Source: an uncultured Clostridia bacterium (lineage in GTDB: Bacteria > Bacillota > Clostridia > Oscillospirales > Acutalibacteraceae). Taken from it: 64,000 nt of DNA. A program made the translations under genes and the position numbers. Each line of letters begins with the position of its first letter. Position 1 is the stretch's first letter. Positions 61,264-64,000 of this stretch are shown here, in pieces. The stretch spans positions 1-64,000 of the forward strand of contig CAKNOA010000005.1 in the NCBI GenBank assembly GCA_930990065.1, read 5' to 3'. The notes under the pieces were generated by a model. That model saw nothing but the letters and a program-made list of their open reading frames with translations. It searched no databases and was not told where the DNA came from.

Positions 61264-61908
61264 TTAGATAAAGGTACCGGTAGCAAGTTCTAACAGGTGC
61301 ACACCTTTTCCTCCGCCCATGGTAATGCCCTTTACACACCGGTTGCACGCGGCCACAATCAGGGATTCGGTGTACTTTTCCACCTGTTCCCGCATCAGCG
61401 CCGTTTGCACCTCTTCGGGCATCTGATAAAGAGGGATACCGGGGTATTTTTCCAGCAGCGCCTGGTTTTCCCGTTTGTGCGGTTCCATGTGCAAATTGCC
61501 GCAGAATACGGATTTTTCCCGGTTTTCTTCCATTTCCGAAACGGCTATATGCATGCGAAGAAGTGCCTGCCGCACCGCGTCAAATACCTCCGGGTGCTCC
61601 CGGTCCCGCCAGCAATCCTGCACCTGCACGGTTAGCCCGCTGTAATCCGGCCACGAAAAGCCCTCGTCCTGTAGTAGGTACACAAACAGGTTTTCCGGCG
61701 TCAGCTTTCCGCCCCACCGGTCCCGTATGGTATCCCGGCACGCCTGGCACACGTAAAGGGCCGTGTCCCCGGCTTCATAGGGCTTTTTATCCACCCGGCA
61801 GCACCCGGCCACCGCCATTTTCTCGGATAAATACGCCCGGATCCGCCGGGCCGCCTGCGGGCTGGCCGCTGCAAAATTACAGCTGGGAAAATAGACATAG
61901 GACTTCAT
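61264..61908 (-). CDS. Cys-rich protein with CCG-like (HdrB-type) motifs
   Basis: 214 residues. The N-terminal half has Cys10, Cys36-Cys37, Cys54 and Cys57 (FPSC, AGCCR, CQAC), a shortened version of the CCG pattern C-x(n)-CC-x(n)-CxxC of heterodisulfide reductase B and related iron-sulfur proteins. The second half (QDCWRD, FCGN, AACNRC) ends in the same style with GITMGGGKGVHLLEL. It probably binds Fe-S clusters or zinc. The ATG follows AAGGAAGG. It may share a transcript with the isomerase downstream (45-base gap). The partner is unknown. Confidence 0.55.
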   Translation of the reverse strand: MKSYVYFPSCNFAAASPQAARRIRAYLSEKMAVAGCCRVDKKPYEAGDTALYVCQACRDTIRDRWGGKLTPENLFVYLLQDEGFSWPDYSGLTVQVQDCWRDREHPEVFDAVRQALLRMHIAVSEMEENREKSVFCGNLHMEPHKRENQALLEKYPGIPLYQMPEEVQTALMREQVEKYTESLIVAACNRCVKGITMGGGKGVHLLELATGTFI

Positions 61909-61966
61909 AAAGGTGCCTTCCTTCCATAAAGAGGACGTCTCTGCGCTTTGGTTTTTACACAACCTT

Positions 61967-61995
61967 GTCATACCATTTTCGTTTGGAAATGTCAA
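61967..61995 (-). promoter_or_regulatory. Sigma-A promoter of the Cys-rich gene
   Basis: Minus strand: perfect TTGACA (61995-61990), 17 bases, TATGAC (61972-61967). Confidence 0.83.
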
Positions 61996-62120
61996 GGCAT
62001 TTTCCCTTCGTCTTTTCGCTTTTTCTATGCCGGCAGCTAAGTGACCTTCTTTTTCTTTTTTGGTACACTTTTTTCGAGAAAACCGGCCGGTTCCCGGCCC
62101 AAAATAAGGAGGCCTTCCCT

Positions 62121-62555
62121 TTGCCATTTGGTACCATTTCCACGAAACAAAAGAAAATAAACCTATTTGCCCTTATAGCCTGCCTGCTGGGCCTTGCCGC
62201 GGTCATTGTGGGGATTACCCTGCTGAACACCCCCACCGAAAGCGCCCGGGACGGCGGCAGCCTGATGTTTGGCGCCGATTTTTACACCGAAATGCACGGC
62301 GTCACCCGGGACGTGTTCCTTAGCACCCTGCGCATGCATGAATCCATCAACCTGGGGCTGGGCTTTTTGCTCATTACATTGGGGGGATTCGGGATTTGTG
62401 CTTTTGCTCCGCAGATAGTGGCAGCCCCTTCCCACACCTGCCCCCACTGTGGCGCCCCGATGAAACAGGGCCAGGCATTCTGCCAAGCGTGCGGCCAGCC
62501 CCAAAGCGGATCTTCCGCCGCGCCGGATGCCTCTCCTTATCCGCCTCACCCGTAA
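62121..62555 (+). CDS. Zinc-ribbon membrane protein
   Basis: 144-residue protein with two membrane segments (LFALIACLLGLAAVIVGITL; LGLGFLLITLGGFGICAF) and a C-terminal zinc ribbon (CPHCGAPMKQGQAFCQACG), then a Pro/Ser tail. I start at the TTG at 62121 since AAGGAGG lies eight bases upstream; earlier codons encode unlikely residues. Function unknown; zinc-ribbon membrane proteins are common and uncharacterised in clostridia. Confidence 0.75.
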   Translation: MPFGTISTKQKKINLFALIACLLGLAAVIVGITLLNTPTESARDGGSLMFGADFYTEMHGVTRDVFLSTLRMHESINLGLGFLLITLGGFGICAFAPQIVAAPSHTCPHCGAPMKQGQAFCQACGQPQSGSSAAPDASPYPPHP

Positions 62556-62579
62556 CAGGATGCACACACTCCTGAAACG

Positions 62580-62620
62580 CAAAAAAGGCCGCCGCCATAC
62601 GGGGCGTATGGCGGCGGTTC
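62580..62620 (-). terminator. Terminator after the RHH gene
   Basis: A 13-bp stem CCGCCGCCATACG/CGTATGGCGGCGG with a short loop; CCT6 follows on the minus strand. It may also stop the convergent zinc-ribbon gene. Confidence 0.83.
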
Positions 62621-62623
62621 TCT

Positions 62624-62821
62624 TCACGGCTTTTCTTCGGTTTCTTCGATGAATTCCAAATTGTCAAACGCGTACCGCAGGGATAAATTGATCAGTTCGT
62701 TGCGGGAGCGTTTGCTTTTTAATGCTAGTTCGTCGAGCTTTTCGCTCAATTCGCTGTCGATCCGAATCGTCATGGTGACGGAACGGGTCGTTTTGGGGGT
62801 TACAATAAACTTTTCTTTCAT
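62624..62821 (-). CDS. Ribbon-helix-helix (CopG-like) DNA-binding protein
   Basis: 65 residues: SVTMTIRIDSELSEKLDELA then SKRSRNELINLSLRYAFDNL is a ribbon-helix-helix fold. The start is the ATG of MKEKFIVTP after GAGGTG. It faces away from the zinc-ribbon/TPR-like gene at 62998 and may control it or itself. No toxin partner is seen. Confidence 0.8.
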   Translation of the reverse strand: MKEKFIVTPKTTRSVTMTIRIDSELSEKLDELALKSKRSRNELINLSLRYAFDNLEFIEETEEKP

Positions 62822-62898
62822 AAAGGCACTCACCTCTTCTTTTTAGTATACCGGCTTTAAAAAAGAGAAAATAGAACACACGATGCAATCAAATATAA

Positions 62899-62927
62899 TT
62901 GCAATTTTATTTGCAAGATGGTAGAAT
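62899..62927 (+). promoter_or_regulatory. Sigma-A promoter of the gene at 62998
   Basis: TTGCAA, 17 bases, TAGAAT on the plus strand; leader about 65 bases. TTGCAA occurs again inside the spacer (62911), making a short direct repeat. Confidence 0.78.
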
Positions 62928-62997
62928 GAATCTTACAGGCGAAAAAAACGAAACACGAATAAACATTCGCAAAATATTCATAAGGATGGTGTCTCAC

Positions 62998-64000
62998 ATG
63001 CAAGCCCTTGTCTGTGATTTGTGCGGTGGAAAACTGGTTATGGGGACCGGCGGTACTGCTACCTGCGACAGCTGTGGTATGAGCTACAGCATGGAACGGA
63101 TGAAAGAAAAAATCCAGGAAATCCAGGGAATTGTTCGTATTGATCATTCCCCTATGATTGACAATTACCTTCAAATGGCACAAACCGCTTTGGAAGCCGA
63201 CAACAAAGGGGAAGCCGAAACCTATGCCAACAAAATTATCGAAATTGATCCCGAGAATTACCAGGCTTGGCTGATCAAAGGCAAATCTGCGGGGTGGCAA
63301 TCTACGTTACAGAATCCCCGTTTTTCGGAAAGTGTTACGGGTTTTGCCAAAGCACTGCAATATGCCCCCGAAGAAGAAAAAGACGCATTGGCGCAAGACG
63401 CCAAAGACGAAATCAAGTCCATGTCCCAGGCCCTTATCTCCCTACGGGCCGAACGCTTTATCAAATGGCCGGACAAAGAAGAAACAGAGGGTTTTTTATC
63501 GGATATCGCCGAAATTCTAAAAACCATGGCTGGCTTTCTCACGCAGACGGGCCTTGTAATCCCCCTATCGGAAATGATGGCTCCTTTGGCCACACAAATC
63601 AATCAGGCAGTGGTACAGGCATGGCAGAAAACCATTTTGCCCGCCTATCAGGAAGAGCGCTACCCTGGAAAATCGGAGTGGCAAACGTTTATTGAGCGTA
63701 TTCAATACTGTACAACCTTGGTGGATAAAGCTATCGATTTGTGCGACGAAGATGACGAAGAGGATATCTCTCGTTACGAAAATCTCATTTTTCTGCATAA
63801 GCAGGCCATGAAAAGCGCTGCCTGGGATTATGAATACCTGGATTTCGGTACAGACAAATGGCAAATTGCCGCCAATGAACGAAATGTGCGTAGCCATGGC
63901 TTTGTTCCCGATGCCGACCACAGCCGATATTGGCATAAAACTTATCAGCTCAGTGATGAAGCGATTCGAATCCGTACGCTGCAAGTAACCGTATATGAAA
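62998..64000 (+). CDS. Zinc-ribbon/TPR-like protein (3' end outside window)
   Basis: The reading frame is open from the ATG at 62998 to the window end, at least 334 codons. It begins MQALVCDLCGGKLVMGTGGT and CDSCGMSYS, a TFIIB-like zinc ribbon (CxxC..CxxC). It continues with a helical region that includes a TPR-like unit (AETYANKIIEIDPENYQAWL) and an Asp/Glu cluster (CDEDDEEDIS). Such zinc-ribbon/TPR proteins are frequent but uncharacterised in clostridia. The upstream promoter is good; the ribosome site (AAGGATGG) is modest. Confidence 0.75.
   Translation, partial: MQALVCDLCGGKLVMGTGGTATCDSCGMSYSMERMKEKIQEIQGIVRIDHSPMIDNYLQMAQTALEADNKGEAETYANKIIEIDPENYQAWLIKGKSAGWQSTLQNPRFSESVTGFAKALQYAPEEEKDALAQDAKDEIKSMSQALISLRAERFIKWPDKEETEGFLSDIAEILKTMAGFLTQTGLVIPLSEMMAPLATQINQAVVQAWQKTILPAYQEERYPGKSEWQTFIERIQYCTTLVDKAIDLCDEDDEEDISRYENLIFLHKQAMKSAAWDYEYLDFGTDKWQIAANERNVRSHGFVPDADHSRYWHKTYQLSDEAIRIRTLQVTVYE

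Overview
The window comes from a moderately high-GC, endospore-forming-lineage Firmicute, most likely a gut clostridium of the Oscillospiraceae/Ruminococcaceae type. The reasons are: groES-groEL under a perfect CIRCE operator; spo0A next to spoIVB; a yabM-mazG-hup-rqcP / yabP-yabQ-divIC-yabR sporulation and division cluster; cdaA-cdaR; a four-subunit 2-oxoacid:ferredoxin oxidoreductase typical of anaerobes; sortase-type and C-terminally anchored surface proteins; and consensus sigma-A promoters with 16-17 bp spacers. No rRNA, tRNA, CRISPR array, insertion sequence or prophage was recognised.

Layout. 1-1.1 kb is a mosaic of non-coding palindromic repeats. 1.1-3.3 kb holds groEL and groES. 3.4-8.4 kb holds a LuxR-type regulator and a large cell-wall-anchored protein split by a one-base frameshift. 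8.4-19.1 kb is the yab cluster (S1 protein, divIC, yabQ, yabP, then rqcP, hup, mazG, a SpoVB-like flippase). It is interrupted between rqcP and yabP by an MprF-like flippase gene, a glycosidase gene and a 1.3-kb block of tandem repeats. 19.2-26.4 kb holds a zinc-ribbon gene and the hemZ-MBL-relA-recJ group. 26.5-33.8 kb holds a secreted leucine-rich protein, an AbrB regulator, cdaA-cdaR, a cysteine-desulfurase/DUF3343 pair and ispF. 33.9-35.9 kb is a plus-strand accessory patch (CD3324-type regulator, Ntn amidase, CatB/Vat-like acetyltransferase).

36-39.4 kb is a 2-oxoacid oxidoreductase operon led by a ParA-like ATPase. 39.4-42.7 kb holds two small DNA/metal-type proteins, a SLOG-domain protein, spo0A and spoIVB. 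42.8-48.7 kb holds a UroD-family gene, a small membrane protein and potABCD for polyamine uptake. 48.8-56 kb holds an NlpC/P60 hydrolase, murF, murE and a Ca-type P-ATPase. The rest carries PAP2, LURP-like, HAD phosphatase, PTS IIA, D-2-hydroxyacid dehydrogenase, GNAT, TIM-barrel isomerase, CCG-type Cys-rich and zinc-ribbon proteins, an RHH regulator and a truncated zinc-ribbon/TPR-like gene at the right edge.

Most notable points: Spo0A keeps its DNA-binding domain but its receiver has lost the acidic pair, the phospho-acceptor Asp and the conserved Lys. The yab cluster is split by an insertion rich in 174-bp, 45-bp and hexanucleotide tandem repeats. A ribbon-helix-helix gene and a SLOG gene diverge from a 19-bp perfect palindrome. 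WalR-like boxes lie upstream of the NlpC/P60 gene.
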